This document shows, piece by piece, positions 8,809 to 19,765 of a stretch of 46,903 nt of DNA. This DNA is from Enterococcus durans NBRC 100479 = LMG 10746 (GTDB taxonomy: Bacteria > Bacillota > Bacilli > Lactobacillales > Enterococcaceae): contig NZ_BCQB01000024.1 in the NCBI RefSeq assembly GCF_001544215.1, positions 1-46,903 of the forward strand, written 5' to 3'. The first letter of the stretch is position 1. Each line of letters opens with the position of its first letter. The notes beneath the pieces were generated by a model. It ran no database searches. It was not told the DNA's origin and worked only from the letters and a program-made list of their open reading frames with translations. Made by a program: the position numbers and the translations under genes.

Positions 8809-11800
8809 TTATTTTTGTTCATTCATTGCATCTTCTGCAGCCATTTGTGCTTCGATGTCTGAAATACTATAAACATTTTCACTTGCTACACCGACTTCTT
8901 TTGGTTCCATGTTGCGGTAACGTGACATACCAGTACCAGCTGGGATGATCTTACCGATGATAACATTTTCTTTCAAACCAAGAAGTGGATCTTTCTTCCC
9001 TCTGATAGCAGCATCCGTCAAGACACGAGTTGTTTCTTGGAATGATGCAGCAGATAAGAAGCTGTTTGTTTCTAATGAAGCCTTTGTAATACCTAGTAAG
9101 ACTGGACGAGATGTTGCAGGAACACCGCCGGCTACTAACGTATTGTAGTTTTGGTCTTTGAAATCTGCGATATCTAATAATGTTCCTGGTAAGATTTCTG
9201 TATCACCTGGGTCCATTACGCGAACTTTACGCAACATTTGACGAACCATTACTTCGATATGTTTGTCTCCGATTTCTACCCCTTGCATACGGTATACGCG
9301 TTGTACTTCACGTAGCAAGTAGTTTTCAACAGACAATACATCGCGGACTTGTAACAATTGTTTAGGATCAATCGAACCTTCTGTCAATGGTGCTCCACGA
9401 TGGATCATATCGCCTTCAGCAACTTTCATACGAGCTGTATAAGGAACAGTATACGTACGTGTATCTGTTTTCCCTTTGATTGTTACTTCTTTTGTACGTG
9501 TCGCAGCGTCTTCTGAAATGTCGATGACATCTCCAGTTACTTCTGTGATCACGGCTTGCCCTTTCGGATTACGTGCTTCAAAAATTTCTTGGACACGAGG
9601 AAGCCCTTGAGTGATATCGTCTCCGGCAACCCCACCCGTATGGAACGTACGCATTGTTAACTGAGTACCTGGTTCACCGATTGATTGAGCGGCGATCGTA
9701 CCAACTGCTTCTCCGACTTCAACGTCAGAGCCAGTTGCCAAGTTACGTCCATAACAATGTTTGCAGACACCGTGTTTTGTGTTACATGTGAAGACTGAAC
9801 GGATCGTTACTGTTTCAACACCTGCATCAACGATTTGTTTTGCAACGTCTTCTGAAATCAATTGATTTCCAGCAATGATCACTTCATTTGTTTCAGGATG
9901 ACGGACTTCTTTACGTGTGTAACGTCCAATCAAACGATCTTCTAGTGATTCAATGATTTCGTTTCCTTCACGAATCGCTTGAATTTCAAGCCCTCGATCT
10001 GTACCGCAATCTTCTTCACGAATGATTACGTCTTGGGCAACGTCTACTAAACGACGAGTTAGATAACCTGAATCGGCTGTCTTCAAGGCTGTATCGGTCA
10101 TTCCTTTACGCGCTCCGTGAGTAGAGATAAACATTTCCAAGACAGATAGTCCTTCACGGAAGTTTGAAATGATCGGCAATTCCATGATTCGTCCGTTAGG
10201 GGCAGCCATCAATCCACGCATACCAGCAAGCTGTGTAAAGTTGGAGATGTTACCACGGGCTCCAGAATCAGACATCATGAAGATTGGGTTTTTCGCTTCC
10301 AGACTTTCCATCAGTTTTTGTTGGATGTTGTCTTTGGCAGCGTTCCAAACAGCGATTACGCGTTCATAACGTTCATCATCAGTAATCAACCCACGACGGA
10401 ATTGTTTAGTGATTGTTTCAACTTGTTTATGGGCATTTTCAATGATTCCTTGTTTTTCATCTAGTACACTGATATCTGCGATACCCACTGTGATACCAGC
10501 ATGAGTGGAATGTTTGTACCCTAAGTCTTTCATACGGTCAAGCATCTTAGAAGTTTCTGTTACTTTGAAACGTTTGAAGACTTCTGCGATGATATTTCCT
10601 AAGTTTTTCTTCTTGAATGGTAAGACTAATTCTTGCTCTTTGATGTGTGCCGGAATATCTGTACCTGCTTCAACAAAATATTTATCCGGTGTTTGGACTG
10701 TTAAGTTGAAGTCAGTAGGTTCATTCAAGTAAGGGAATTCTGGTGGCATGATTTCATTAAAGATGATCTTACCAACAGTTGTGATCATCGTACGTTCTTT
10801 TTGCCATTCAGTAAATGGTTTTTCACCTAGTGAATTAGGGTTCACACCGATACGTGAATGTAAATGAACGTAGCCATTACGCCATGCGATCACGGCTTCA
10901 TTTTGATCACGGAAGACCATACCTTCGCCTTCACGTCCTTCTTCTTCCATCGTTAGGTAGTAGTTACCTAACACCATATCTTGAGAAGGGGTTACAACTG
11001 GTTTACCGTCTTTTGGATTCAAAATGTTTTGAGCAGCGAGCATCAACATGCGTGCTTCTGCTTGTGCTTCTTCGTTCAATGGTACGTGAACAGCCATTTG
11101 GTCTCCATCGAAATCGGCATTGTAAGCTTCACATACAAGTGGATGCAAACGGATTGCACGACCTTGAACTAATACTGGTTCAAATGCTTGGATACCAAGT
11201 CTGTGAAGCGTAGGTGCCCGGTTAAGTAAAACTGGGTGTTCTTTGATTACGTCTTCTAGGACATCCCAAACTTCGTCTTCTTGACGCTCGATTTTACGTT
11301 TCGCATTTTTGATATTTGAAGCAAGTTCACGTTGAACAAGTTCACGCATCACAAATGGTTTGAATAATTCGATCGCCATTTCTTTTGGTAGACCACATTG
11401 ATACATTTTCAAGAATGGTCCAACAACGATAACCGAACGACCTGAATAGTCCACACGTTTACCAAGTAAGTTTTGACGGAAACGACCTTGTTTCCCTTTC
11501 AACATATGAGAAAGAGATTTCAATGGGCGGTTACCTGGTCCAGTAACTGGACGGCCACGACGACCATTATCAATCAATGCGTCAACAGCTTCTTGTAACA
11601 TACGTTTTTCATTTTGAACGATGATACCAGGAGCGTTCAAGTCCAACAAACGTTTCAAACGGTTATTACGGTTGATTACTCGACGGTAAAGGTCGTTCAA
11701 GTCACTTGTCGCAAAACGGCCACCTTCTAATTGGACCATTGGGCGTAGATCTGGCGGGATGACAGGGATAACATCCATGACCATCCAGCTTGGTTCATTT

Positions 11801-12459
11801 CCTGAAGCACGGAAAGCTTCTAAAATGTCCAAACGACGGATCGCACGTGTACGTTTTTGTCCTTGTGCAGATTTCAATTCTTCTTTTAATTCAGCTGCTT
11901 CAGCATCTAAATCAACATTATCAAGTAATTGTTTGATTGCTTCTGCTCCCATAGCTGCTTGGAATTCTTGTCCATATTGTTCACGTTTTTCGCGGTATTC
12001 GCGTTCAGTCAACAATTGTTTTTTCTCTAAGTTTGTGTTTCCAGGTTCGATGACCACATATGAAGCAAAGTAAATGATTTCTTCTAGTGCGCGTGGGCTC
12101 ATGTCTAATACAAGACCCATACGAGAAGGAATACCTTTAAAGTACCAGATATGTGAAACAGGTGCTGCTAATTCAATGTGTCCCATACGTTCACGACGAA
12201 CTTTTGAACGTGTGACTTCCACACCGCATCGATCACAAACGATTCCTTTATAACGGATACGTTTGTATTTTCCGCAGGCACATTCCCAGTCTTTTGTAGG
12301 ACCAAAAATCCGCTCACAGAACAACCCTTCGCGTTCAGGTTTTAAGGTACGATAGTTAATCGTCTCAGGTTTTTTTACTTCACCGTAAGACCAGCTTCTG
12401 ATTTTTTCGGGAGAAGCCAAACCTATTTGCATACTTTCGAATTTATTTACATCGATCAA
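8809..12459 (-). CDS. rpoC: DNA-directed RNA polymerase subunit beta-prime
   Basis: 1216-residue largest subunit of RNA polymerase. The N-terminal zinc ribbon uses Cys60, 62, 75 and 78 (CACGKY...CDRCG), the catalytic magnesium loop [12 protein letters not shown] lies at residues 447-458, and the second zinc site ([13 protein letters not shown]) is near residue 890. The start is TTG at 12459 behind GGAGGG. It follows rpoB by 79 bases in one operon. Length is normal for a Firmicute lacking the large proteobacterial insertions. Confidence 0.98.
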   Translation of the reverse strand: MIDVNKFESMQIGLASPEKIRSWSYGEVKKPETINYRTLKPEREGLFCERIFGPTKDWECACGKYKRIRYKGIVCDRCGVEVTRSKVRRERMGHIELAAPVSHIWYFKGIPSRMGLVLDMSPRALEEIIYFASYVVIEPGNTNLEKKQLLTEREYREKREQYGQEFQAAMGAEAIKQLLDNVDLDAEAAELKEELKSAQGQKRTRAIRRLDILEAFRASGNEPSWMVMDVIPVIPPDLRPMVQLEGGRFATSDLNDLYRRVINRNNRLKRLLDLNAPGIIVQNEKRMLQEAVDALIDNGRRGRPVTGPGNRPLKSLSHMLKGKQGRFRQNLLGKRVDYSGRSVIVVGPFLKMYQCGLPKEMAIELFKPFVMRELVQRELASNIKNAKRKIERQEDEVWDVLEDVIKEHPVLLNRAPTLHRLGIQAFEPVLVQGRAIRLHPLVCEAYNADFDGDQMAVHVPLNEEAQAEARMLMLAAQNILNPKDGKPVVTPSQDMVLGNYYLTMEEEGREGEGMVFRDQNEAVIAWRNGYVHLHSRIGVNPNSLGEKPFTEWQKERTMITTVGKIIFNEIMPPEFPYLNEPTDFNLTVQTPDKYFVEAGTDIPAHIKEQELVLPFKKKNLGNIIAEVFKRFKVTETSKMLDRMKDLGYKHSTHAGITVGIADISVLDEKQGIIENAHKQVETITKQFRRGLITDDERYERVIAVWNAAKDNIQQKLMESLEAKNPIFMMSDSGARGNISNFTQLAGMRGLMAAPNGRIMELPIISNFREGLSVLEMFISTHGARKGMTDTALKTADSGYLTRRLVDVAQDVIIREEDCGTDRGLEIQAIREGNEIIESLEDRLIGRYTRKEVRHPETNEVIIAGNQLISEDVAKQIVDAGVETVTIRSVFTCNTKHGVCKHCYGRNLATGSDVEVGEAVGTIAAQSIGEPGTQLTMRTFHTGGVAGDDITQGLPRVQEIFEARNPKGQAVITEVTGDVIDISEDAATRTKEVTIKGKTDTRTYTVPYTARMKVAEGDMIHRGAPLTEGSIDPKQLLQVRDVLSVENYLLREVQRVYRMQGVEIGDKHIEVMVRQMLRKVRVMDPGDTEILPGTLLDIADFKDQNYNTLVAGGVPATSRPVLLGITKASLETNSFLSAASFQETTRVLTDAAIRGKKDPLLGLKENVIIGKIIPAGTGMSRYRNMEPKEVGVASENVYSISDIEAQMAAEDAMNEQK

Positions 12460-12538
12460 AAGGGGTTCCCTCCATTTCGTTTAATGGCAAAACCGCAAGG
12501 CGGCTGATCATCGACCGCCTTACAGCTCATAGACCGGA

Positions 12539-15500
12539 TTAGTCTAATTTATCTTCTGCGGTTTCAAAGTTTTGGATGACATCTTGTCGTTCATCTTCTA
12601 CTTGTTCTGCAGCTTTTTTCTCTAGCTCTTTTGCAGTTTGTTGTTCCGCAAATTTAGTCAATGCATCAACGGTGATCAAATCATCGTCTTCGTCATCCAT
12701 ATCACGAAGTTCGATTTCAGCATCCTTGATATCCAAGACACGCATATCCAAACCAAGTGATTGTAATTCTTTTACTAATACTCGGAATGATTCTGGAACG
12801 CCTGGTTTTGGAATTGGTTCACCCTTAACAATTGCTTCGTATGTTTTCACACGACCGACAACATCATCTGATTTGTAAGTCAAGATTTCTTGTAAGGTAT
12901 ATGCTGCACCGTAAGCTTCCAGTGCCCAAACTTCCATTTCCCCAAAACGTTGTCCACCAAATTGTGCTTTACCACCCAACGGTTGTTGTGTAACCAATGA
13001 GTAAGGTCCAATTGAACGAGCATGCAATTTATCATCAACCATGTGGGCAAGCTTGATCATGTACATCACGCCGACAGACACACGGCCATCAAATGGTTCA
13101 CCAGTACGACCGTCATAAAGAACAGTCTTCGCATCGCTAGCCATACCAGCTTCACGAACAGTTTCCCAAACGTCTTCATCACTTGCACCATCAAAGACTG
13201 GTGTTGCAACGTGGATGCCTAGTTGACGAGCAGCCATCCCTAAATGCAATTCCAATACTTGTCCGATATTCATACGTGATGGCACCCCTAGAGGATTCAA
13301 CATGATATCGATCGGTGTTCCATCTGGTAAGAATGGCATATCTTCTTCCGGCATAATACGGGAAACAACCCCTTTATTACCGTGACGACCGGCCATTTTA
13401 TCCCCTTCATGGATTTTACGTTTTTGAACGATATAGACACGAACTAACATGTTCACACCTGGTGACAATTCATCGCCAGCTTCACGAGTAAAGATCTTCA
13501 CATCGTGAACGATCCCACCACCGCCATGTGGTACACGTAAAGAAGTGTCGCGGACTTCACGAGCTTTTTCACCAAAGATCGCATGCAATAGACGTTCTTC
13601 TGCTGATAGTTCAGTAACCCCTTTTGGCGTAACTTTACCAACAAGTAGATCTCCATCTTTCACTTCTGCACCGATACGGATGATACCCATTTCGTCTAAG
13701 TCTTTCAGTGCATCTTCCCCAACGTTAGGGATTTCGCGAGTGATTTCTTCTGGTCCTAATTTTGTATCACGAGCTTCTGACTCATATTCTTCAATATGGA
13801 TTGAAGTATACACATCATCTTTTACCAAACGACGGCTCATGATGATCGCATCTTCATAGTTATACCCTTCCCAAGTCATGAAACCGACAAGAACGTTTTG
13901 TCCTAAAGCCATTTCACCTTGTTCCATAGAAGGTCCATCAGCTAATGTATCGCCTTTTTCAACTTTTTCGCCTAAATGAACGATTGGTCGTTGATTGTAA
14001 CTTGTTCCTGAGTTTGAACGGCGGAACTTCGTAATATCATATTTATCTAATGCACCATTATCACGACGAACACGGATTTGAGAAGCATCAACGAATTCAA
14101 CTACTCCATCGTGTTTACATAATAATGCAGCACCTGAGTCATGTGCTGATTTATATTCCATACCAGTACCAACCCATGGAGCTTGTGGATTGATCAACGG
14201 TACAGCTTGTCGCTGCATGTTGGCACCCATCAAGGCACGGTTGGAGTCATCGTTTTCCAAGAAAGGAATACATGCTGTCGCTACCGCAACTACTTGTTTA
14301 GGAGAAACGTCCATATAGTCGACTTTATCGATTGATACTTCTAAGTTTTCACTTTGTGCACGAGCCATAACTACGTCTTGAGCAAATGTGCCATCTTCAT
14401 TCAATGGGCTGTTTGCTTGGGCAACGATGTAATGGTCTTCGATATCGGCTGTCAAATAATCGATTTGGTCTGTTACACGACCCGTTTGACGGTCAACACG
14501 ACGATAAGGAGTTTCAATAAATCCAAATTTGTTTACTTTTGCATAGCTAGATAAACTATTGATCAATCCAATATTCGGACCTTCAGGCGTTTCGATCGGA
14601 CACATACGGCCATAGTGAGAATAGTGAACGTCACGGACTTCATAACCCGCACGGTCACGTGTCAAACCACCAGGTCCTAAGGCTGAAAGACGACGTTTGT
14701 GTGTCAATTCGCCAAGAGGATTCGTTTGGTCCATGAACTGTGACAACTGAGAAGAACCAAAGAATTCTTTGATACTTGCGACAACTGGTCGGATATTGAT
14801 CAATTGTTGTGGTGTCAATGTTTCTGTATCTTGGATCGACATTCTTTCACGTACCACACGTTCCATACGAGCTAACCCGATACGGAATTGATTTTGTAAA
14901 AGTTCGCCGACTGAACGGATACGACGGTTTCCTAAATGGTCGATATCGTCTACATTGCCGATGCCTTCCATCAAGTTCAAGAAATAGCTCATTGAAGCAA
15001 TGATATCTGCTGGACGCACTGTTTTCACAGGTGCTTCTGGATAGCCATTACCGATGACATTTACTTCACGCTCTGGATCTTTTGGTGAAAAGACTTTGAT
15101 CACTTGGACAGTCATTGGATCAGTCACTACACCGTCTTCTGATGGGTAGTAAGTCACTGAATTCAAGCCATTTTCGATGAAAGGAGCAAGTGTTTCCATC
15201 ACTTGGTGAGTCAAAACAGTTCCTTTTTCAACAATGATCTCGCCAGTTTCTGGATCGACCAATGTTTCTGCTAGAGTCAAATTCAATAGACGTGTTTTCA
15301 AGTCTAATTTTTTGTTTACTTTGTAACGACCAACATTTGCTAAGTCGTAACGTTTTGGATCGAAGAAACGAGCGTTCAATAGGTTACGTGAGCTATCCGC
15401 TGTTTTAGGTTCGCCTGGACGTAAACGTTCATAAACGTCTTTCAAACCTTCTTCTGTTCTTGAGTCGCTTGCATTTTTGTGCAAATCTTTTTCGATCGTA

Positions 15501-16156
15501 TTACGTAATGTTTCACTATCGCCGAAGATTTCAAAGATCGTATCATCTGAGCCAAATCCTAAAGCCCGAACTAAAACAGTCAATGGAATCTTACGTGTGC
15601 GGTCGATACGTACGTAAGAAATATCTTTTGCATCAGTTTCCATTTCTAGCCAAGCACCACGGTTAGGGATTACAGTTGAACCGAATCCTTCTTTTCCGTT
15701 TTTGTCGACTTTACCATGGAAATAAACGCCTGGTGAACGAACCAACTGAGAAACGATTACTCGTTCTGCCCCGTTGATGATAAATGTTCCTTGTTCCGTC
15801 ATTAATGGGAAATCACCAAAGAATACTTCTTGTGCTTTGATTTCACCAGTTTCACGGTTTGTTAAACGCAAAGTGACATGTAATGGCGCAGAATAATTGG
15901 CATCATGTGCGCGAGCTTCTGCTACAGTATACTTAGGTTCTTTCAATTCATAATCCACAAATTCCAAAGATAGATTGCCGTTAAAATCATCGATTGGCAA
16001 AATGTCTTCAAACATTTCTCTTAGTCCTTCATCTAAGAACCATTGGTACGAGTCTGTTTGAATTTCGATCAAATTTGGTAATTCCAACACTTCACTGATT
16101 CTTGCGAAACTTCTACGTTCGCGGTGTTTTCCGTATTTTACTACGTGTCCAGCCAA
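12539..16156 (-). CDS. rpoB: DNA-directed RNA polymerase subunit beta
   Basis: Second-largest RNA polymerase subunit, 1205 residues from the TTG at 16156, which has AGAGGGG 8 bases upstream; a GTG at 16165 is in frame but would overlap that ribosome-binding site, and the Bacillus homologue also starts at the TTG position. The rifamycin-binding cluster reads [11 protein letters not shown] then [15 protein letters not shown], giving G482, H486 and S491, the unmutated residues, so no rifamycin-resistance change is seen there. The C-terminus is acidic ([11 protein letters not shown]). First gene of rpoBC. Confidence 0.98.
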   Translation of the reverse strand: MAGHVVKYGKHRERRSFARISEVLELPNLIEIQTDSYQWFLDEGLREMFEDILPIDDFNGNLSLEFVDYELKEPKYTVAEARAHDANYSAPLHVTLRLTNRETGEIKAQEVFFGDFPLMTEQGTFIINGAERVIVSQLVRSPGVYFHGKVDKNGKEGFGSTVIPNRGAWLEMETDAKDISYVRIDRTRKIPLTVLVRALGFGSDDTIFEIFGDSETLRNTIEKDLHKNASDSRTEEGLKDVYERLRPGEPKTADSSRNLLNARFFDPKRYDLANVGRYKVNKKLDLKTRLLNLTLAETLVDPETGEIIVEKGTVLTHQVMETLAPFIENGLNSVTYYPSEDGVVTDPMTVQVIKVFSPKDPEREVNVIGNGYPEAPVKTVRPADIIASMSYFLNLMEGIGNVDDIDHLGNRRIRSVGELLQNQFRIGLARMERVVRERMSIQDTETLTPQQLINIRPVVASIKEFFGSSQLSQFMDQTNPLGELTHKRRLSALGPGGLTRDRAGYEVRDVHYSHYGRMCPIETPEGPNIGLINSLSSYAKVNKFGFIETPYRRVDRQTGRVTDQIDYLTADIEDHYIVAQANSPLNEDGTFAQDVVMARAQSENLEVSIDKVDYMDVSPKQVVAVATACIPFLENDDSNRALMGANMQRQAVPLINPQAPWVGTGMEYKSAHDSGAALLCKHDGVVEFVDASQIRVRRDNGALDKYDITKFRRSNSGTSYNQRPIVHLGEKVEKGDTLADGPSMEQGEMALGQNVLVGFMTWEGYNYEDAIIMSRRLVKDDVYTSIHIEEYESEARDTKLGPEEITREIPNVGEDALKDLDEMGIIRIGAEVKDGDLLVGKVTPKGVTELSAEERLLHAIFGEKAREVRDTSLRVPHGGGGIVHDVKIFTREAGDELSPGVNMLVRVYIVQKRKIHEGDKMAGRHGNKGVVSRIMPEEDMPFLPDGTPIDIMLNPLGVPSRMNIGQVLELHLGMAARQLGIHVATPVFDGASDEDVWETVREAGMASDAKTVLYDGRTGEPFDGRVSVGVMYMIKLAHMVDDKLHARSIGPYSLVTQQPLGGKAQFGGQRFGEMEVWALEAYGAAYTLQEILTYKSDDVVGRVKTYEAIVKGEPIPKPGVPESFRVLVKELQSLGLDMRVLDIKDAEIELRDMDDEDDDLITVDALTKFAEQQTAKELEKKAAEQVEDERQDVIQNFETAEDKLD

Positions 16157-16404
16157 GCTCTTCACCCCTCTAAAATGTCATTCAAAAAGACTACCCGATC
16201 AATTGTTACAATAATATTAAAAATATTATATTTAGGTAACAACAGACATTTTTTGCGGCTTTTAGGCAAAAAAAAACCAAAAATAGAACATTCTCTTGAA
16301 ACCATTTCTTCATGAGCTTCTACTTTTGTTTCCTTATATTAAAGCCGAAACGGACAATATTTCGTTTCTGCCTTCACTTCATCAGATAGTTTTTGCAACT
16401 TCAT

Positions 16405-16433
16405 ATACTACACTCATTTTTCATAAAAGTCAA
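16405..16433 (-). promoter_or_regulatory. rpoBC promoter
   Basis: Minus strand: -35 TTGACT (16428-16433), 17-bp spacer, -10 TAGTAT (16405-16410). It leaves an untranslated leader of about 240 nt with a small hairpin (AAACG/CGTTT near 16345-16370), in which attenuation or processing is possible but not demonstrated. Confidence 0.8.
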
Positions 16434-16542
16434 CACTTCCTGGCGTTTCCTCTGACTTTTCACAAGATTTTCTTAATCTTTTCCTACTATAGTATTCTAA
16501 AAATTTATTTCGTGTTTTTTTAGAATTTTCTGAAATTTCTGC

Positions 16543-16571
16543 TTGACAGTGGGATGGCCCTCCGCTATACT
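16543..16571 (+). promoter_or_regulatory. Promoter of the TrpXYZ-type transporter operon
   Basis: Perfect -35 TTGACA (16543-16548), 17-bp spacer, -10 TATACT (16566-16571). It fires divergently from rpoBC and produces a leader of about 318 nt before the first transporter gene. Confidence 0.88.
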
Positions 16572-16602
16572 TGAGAAAATTCAAATTGTGGAGGGCTTTT
16601 TT

Positions 16603-16671
16603 ATGAAAATAAAAATCAACCAACTAACACCAACACAACTGAATAACTTTTACTTTAGCTACTTTAGATAG
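16603..16671 (+). CDS. Leader peptide rich in Phe and Tyr (22 residues)
   Basis: A small frame with its own ribosome-binding site (GTGGAGGG, 7 bases before the ATG) begins about 25 nt from the predicted transcription start. It encodes MKIKINQLTPTQ followed by LNNFYFSYFR; five of the last seven residues are Phe or Tyr. It is followed by a folded leader and a terminator ahead of an amino-acid-type importer. This arrangement is that of a ribosome-mediated attenuator whose ribosome stalls when Phe-tRNA or Tyr-tRNA is scarce. Not known from any family I recognise. Confidence 0.6.
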   Translation: MKIKINQLTPTQLNNFYFSYFR

Positions 16672-16834
16672 GTTTGTATTCATGATTGATCGTGGGTGCA
16701 AACGTTAAACGACAGTTTGTATCTATGATGGCTAAAGCACTTTGTACTGCACAAGAGGCCACGTAGACATTACGCTAAGTGGCTGAGTGAAAGAGTGCAA
16801 AGTATTTACTTACTTTCATATATTTCGATGACCG
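16672..16834 (+). promoter_or_regulatory. Structured 5' leader between leader peptide and terminator
   Basis: It contains two near-identical 17-mers, GTTTGTATTCATGATTG (16672-16688) and GTTTGTATCTATGATGG (16715-16731, 14 of 17 identical). A hairpin CAAAC/GTTTG lies at about 16698-16719, and an elongated stem runs from ACTTTG...CAC (16739 on) to GTGCAAAGT (16795-16803), enclosing GCCAC/GTGGC. No T-box (GGGTGGNACCGCG) motif is present. The structures are read by eye and no ligand-binding class was recognised. Confidence 0.5.
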
Positions 16835-16868
16835 ATCCATTTAGACGTTTTGTCTAAATGGATTTTTT
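16835..16868 (+). terminator. Attenuator-type terminator before trpX
   Basis: A perfect 12-bp stem, ATCCATTTAGAC / GTCTAAATGGAT, with a 5-nt loop, runs straight into TTTTTT. It lies inside the leader only 27 bases before the trpX start, so transcription of the operon must read through it. Confidence 0.88.
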
Positions 16869-16895
16869 GTTTTCAAATTTAAGGAGGAAAAACAA

Positions 16896-17864
16896 ATGAA
16901 AAAGAAATTAATGATCGGATTAGGAACAGCTTTACTACTCGCACTTGCAGGATGTGGTTCATCAGGGAACTCTTCTGAAAAAGCAGATAACACAAAAACA
17001 ATCGGCGTCTTACAACTTGTACAACACAATTCACTAGATGCTGCTTATAAAGGTTTCAAAGAAGGATTGAAAGAAAACGGCTATAAAGAAGGCGATAATC
17101 TAACCATCGACTATCAAAATGCTCAAAATAATCAAGATAACTTGAAGAGCATGAGCGAAAAACTAGTCAAAGACGATCCAGACTTGCTTTTAGGGATTGC
17201 AACTCCCGCAGCACAATCACTTTTAAATGAAACAACAACGATACCAATCACAGTGACAGCCGTGACAGACTTAGAACAAGCACATTTAGTTTCCTCTAAT
17301 GAAAAACCTGGCGGAAATGTGACAGGAACAACTGACATGGTACCGATCGATAAACAGATCGATTTATTACTAAGCATCGTGCCTGATGCAAAAACAATCG
17401 GGATCATGTACAACAATGGTGAAGCAAACTCTAAGATCCAAGGCGATCTAGTTGAAAAAGCACTGAAAAAAGCAGGCGTGAAAGTCAAAGTCTCAACAGC
17501 AAATACAACAAACGATGTCCAACAAGTAACAAAAAGTTTAGCAAAAGACGTTGATGGTATCTATATCCCTACTGACAATACCTTTGCAAGTGCAGCCAGT
17601 GTCGTCGGTGAAGTAGCAAAAGAAACGAAAACACCGATCGTTGCAGGTTCTGTTGATCAAGTCAAAGATGGTGGTTTAGCAACAGTTGGGATCGACTATG
17701 AAAAATTAGGGAAACAAACAGGCGCAATGGCTGCAAAAATCTTAGATGGTAAAAAACCAAGTGAACTTCCTGTCGAATCTGCAGATGATCTTTCATTGTA
17801 TGTAAACGAAGAAATGGCAAAAGCCATCGGGATCGATCCATCAACGATCAAATCTGCTGAATAG
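16896..17864 (+). CDS. trpX: ABC transporter substrate-binding lipoprotein (TrpX family)
   Basis: 322-residue binding protein of the ABC_sub_bind family, whose Firmicute members are predicted to bring in tryptophan or related aromatic amino acids. A lipoprotein signal ends in LAGC with Cys20 as the lipidated residue; the mature protein has the two-lobed pattern of this family (IGVLQLVQHNSLD near the start, later GIMYNNGEANS and DGIYIPTDN). AAGGAGG ribosome-binding site. First gene of a three-gene operon with permease and ATPase. The leader codes for Phe and Tyr rather than Trp, so the true ligand may be tyrosine or phenylalanine; the symbol marks the family only. Confidence 0.85.
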   Translation: MKKKLMIGLGTALLLALAGCGSSGNSSEKADNTKTIGVLQLVQHNSLDAAYKGFKEGLKENGYKEGDNLTIDYQNAQNNQDNLKSMSEKLVKDDPDLLLGIATPAAQSLLNETTTIPITVTAVTDLEQAHLVSSNEKPGGNVTGTTDMVPIDKQIDLLLSIVPDAKTIGIMYNNGEANSKIQGDLVEKALKKAGVKVKVSTANTTNDVQQVTKSLAKDVDGIYIPTDNTFASAASVVGEVAKETKTPIVAGSVDQVKDGGLATVGIDYEKLGKQTGAMAAKILDGKKPSELPVESADDLSLYVNEEMAKAIGIDPSTIKSAE

Positions 17865-17882
17865 ACCTATAGGAGGACAATC

Positions 17883-18788
17883 ATGACAAATCTCATCTCA
17901 ATTTTTTTATCATCCGCTTCGCAAGGGGTCCTATGGGCACTCCTTGCTATCGGAGTATTCTTAACCTTTCGTATTTTAGATATCGCTGACTTGACTGCTG
18001 AAGGAAGTTTCCCGCTAGGAGCTGGGATTGCCGCAATGAGTATAACAAAAGGCATCCATCCAGTCCTTGCTTGTCTTTTAGGTTTTTTAGGAGGAGCTGC
18101 AGCGGGACTTGTCTCCGGATTACTTCACACGAAACTTAAAATCCCCGCTTTATTAGCTGGGATCATTACAATGACTGGTCTATATTCTATTACTTCTCGA
18201 GTGATGGGTGCTCCTAATATCTCATTGTTGGGACAAAAGACTGTTTTTGACTGGGTCCAATCTTATGGCATGACAAAAGAAAATGCTGTTTTGATCGTTG
18301 GCTTGATCTTTGCTTTGATCGTGGTGGCTTTGCTCGTCCTTTTCCTACGAACAGAGACGGGTCTTGCTATTCGTGCAACGGGAGATAACTTAGCCATGAG
18401 TGAAGCAAATGGGATCAACACAGATAATATGAAAATCATTGGCTATATGATCTCAAATGGCTGTATCGCTCTATCTGGTTCTTTGTTAGCCCAAAACAAT
18501 GGCTTCGCGGATCTAAACTCAGGGATCGGTACGATCGTCATCGGTTTGGCATCGATCATTATTGCTGAGGTACTATTTAGAAATCAATCCTTGCTATTCC
18601 GTTTACTGACTATCATCTTGGGGGCCGTGATCTACCGCTTTATCTTGGCATTAGTATTTGAATTGAACGTACAACCAAGCGATTCAAAATTAGCTTCTGC
18701 ACTTGTACTCGTTATCTGTCTATCATTCCCTCAGATCCAACAGAAATTAAAACTACCAACACGTACCAAAGCAAAAGGAGGTAAATAA
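17883..18788 (+). CDS. trpY: ABC transporter permease (TrpY family)
   Basis: 301-residue membrane permease of the BPD_transp_2 type, related to branched-chain amino acid permeases, with about eight to nine hydrophobic helices. It contains the segment ATGDNLAMSEANGINTD, the cytoplasmic coupling loop typical of this permease group. It follows trpX by 18 bases (AGGAGG ribosome-binding site) and ends 2 bases before the ATPase start. It would form the channel for the ligand delivered by the lipoprotein. Confidence 0.87.
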   Translation: MTNLISIFLSSASQGVLWALLAIGVFLTFRILDIADLTAEGSFPLGAGIAAMSITKGIHPVLACLLGFLGGAAAGLVSGLLHTKLKIPALLAGIITMTGLYSITSRVMGAPNISLLGQKTVFDWVQSYGMTKENAVLIVGLIFALIVVALLVLFLRTETGLAIRATGDNLAMSEANGINTDNMKIIGYMISNGCIALSGSLLAQNNGFADLNSGIGTIVIGLASIIIAEVLFRNQSLLFRLLTIILGAVIYRFILALVFELNVQPSDSKLASALVLVICLSFPQIQQKLKLPTRTKAKGGK

Positions 18789-18790
18789 AA

Positions 18791-19594
18791 ATGACTGATG
18801 TATTAACGCTAGAAAACCTTCATCATACCTTCGAAAAAGGAACAATCAACGAGAACCATGTCCTTAAAGGGATCAACCTATCCTTGAAGCCTGGTGACTT
18901 CGTAACGATCATCGGTGGGAACGGAGCAGGTAAATCTACTCTGTTAAACAGTATTGCCGGTTCCTTTTCTGTAGATCAAGGGCGTGTGTTGCTAAATGGG
19001 AAAGACCTGACTAAAAAATCAGTCGTGGCACGTTCAAAAGACATCAGCCGCGTGTTCCAAGATCCTAAATTAGGCACTGCTGTCCGTTTAACTGTCGAAG
19101 AAAATTTGGCGTTAGCCATGAAACGTGGAAAAAAACGAGGCTTCTTCCGCGGAGTCAAACCTCAGGATCGTACATTTTTCAAAGAACAATTAGCCCGTTT
19201 GAATCTGGGACTTGAAGATCGACTAACAACTGAAATCGGCTTGCTTTCTGGTGGACAACGCCAAGCGATCACTCTACTGATGGCAACACTCCAAAGGCCT
19301 GAACTGATTTTATTGGATGAACATACAGCTGCTCTTGATCCTGCCACTTCAAAAACAGTCATGGAATTGACTGAAAAACTGATTGGCGAACAACATTTGA
19401 CAGCATTCATGGTCACACATGATATGGAGGATGCCATTCGGTATGGGAATCGCCTGATCATGTTACACCAAGGAAATATCGTAGTAGACATCCATGAAGC
19501 AGAAAAACAACAATTAACTGTTCCTCAACTCTTGGATATGTTCAAACAAAATAGCGGAACAGCATTGAAAGACGATCAAGTATTACTCTCTTGA
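18791..19594 (+). CDS. trpZ: ABC transporter ATP-binding protein (TrpZ family)
   Basis: 267-residue ATPase that drives the importer. Walker A GGNGAGKST lies at residues 42-50, the ABC signature LSGGQRQ at 152-158, and Walker B LILLDEHTA at 172-180, followed by the D-loop SKTV region and the switch His in VTHD. Its ribosome-binding site (AAAGGAGG) lies within the end of the permease gene, so the two are translationally linked. The operon ends at the terminator at 19607-19670. Confidence 0.9.
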   Translation: MTDVLTLENLHHTFEKGTINENHVLKGINLSLKPGDFVTIIGGNGAGKSTLLNSIAGSFSVDQGRVLLNGKDLTKKSVVARSKDISRVFQDPKLGTAVRLTVEENLALAMKRGKKRGFFRGVKPQDRTFFKEQLARLNLGLEDRLTTEIGLLSGGQRQAITLLMATLQRPELILLDEHTAALDPATSKTVMELTEKLIGEQHLTAFMVTHDMEDAIRYGNRLIMLHQGNIVVDIHEAEKQQLTVPQLLDMFKQNSGTALKDDQVLLS

Positions 19595-19606
19595 TCCTTT
19601 CTGAAT

Positions 19607-19670
19607 AAATACGTCAATTTAGCTTAGATCATTCTTTTTTTCGATTTTGCTAAATTGACGTATTTTTTTT
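19607..19670 (+). terminator. Terminator of the transporter operon
   Basis: A 17-bp stem, AAATACGTCAATTTAGC / GCTAAATTGACGTATTT, with T-rich 3' flank, immediately after the ATPase gene. Confidence 0.92.
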
Positions 19671-19765
19671 AATAAAATCCATTTGATTAAATTTCAACAA
19701 GTTTGTTGAAGTTATTATTTTGTTCTTTTTCACTTATTGATACAATGAACTGAAAAGGAGTGATC

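Noticed and set aside
14000-15000. Rifamycin-resistance mutation in rpoB
   Set aside because: The residues of the resistance cluster, including G482, H486 and S491, are the susceptible-type ones.
16672-16834. T-box riboswitch before trpX
   Set aside because: The conserved GGGTGGNACCGCG antiterminator sequence is absent and the leader instead carries its own translated frame.
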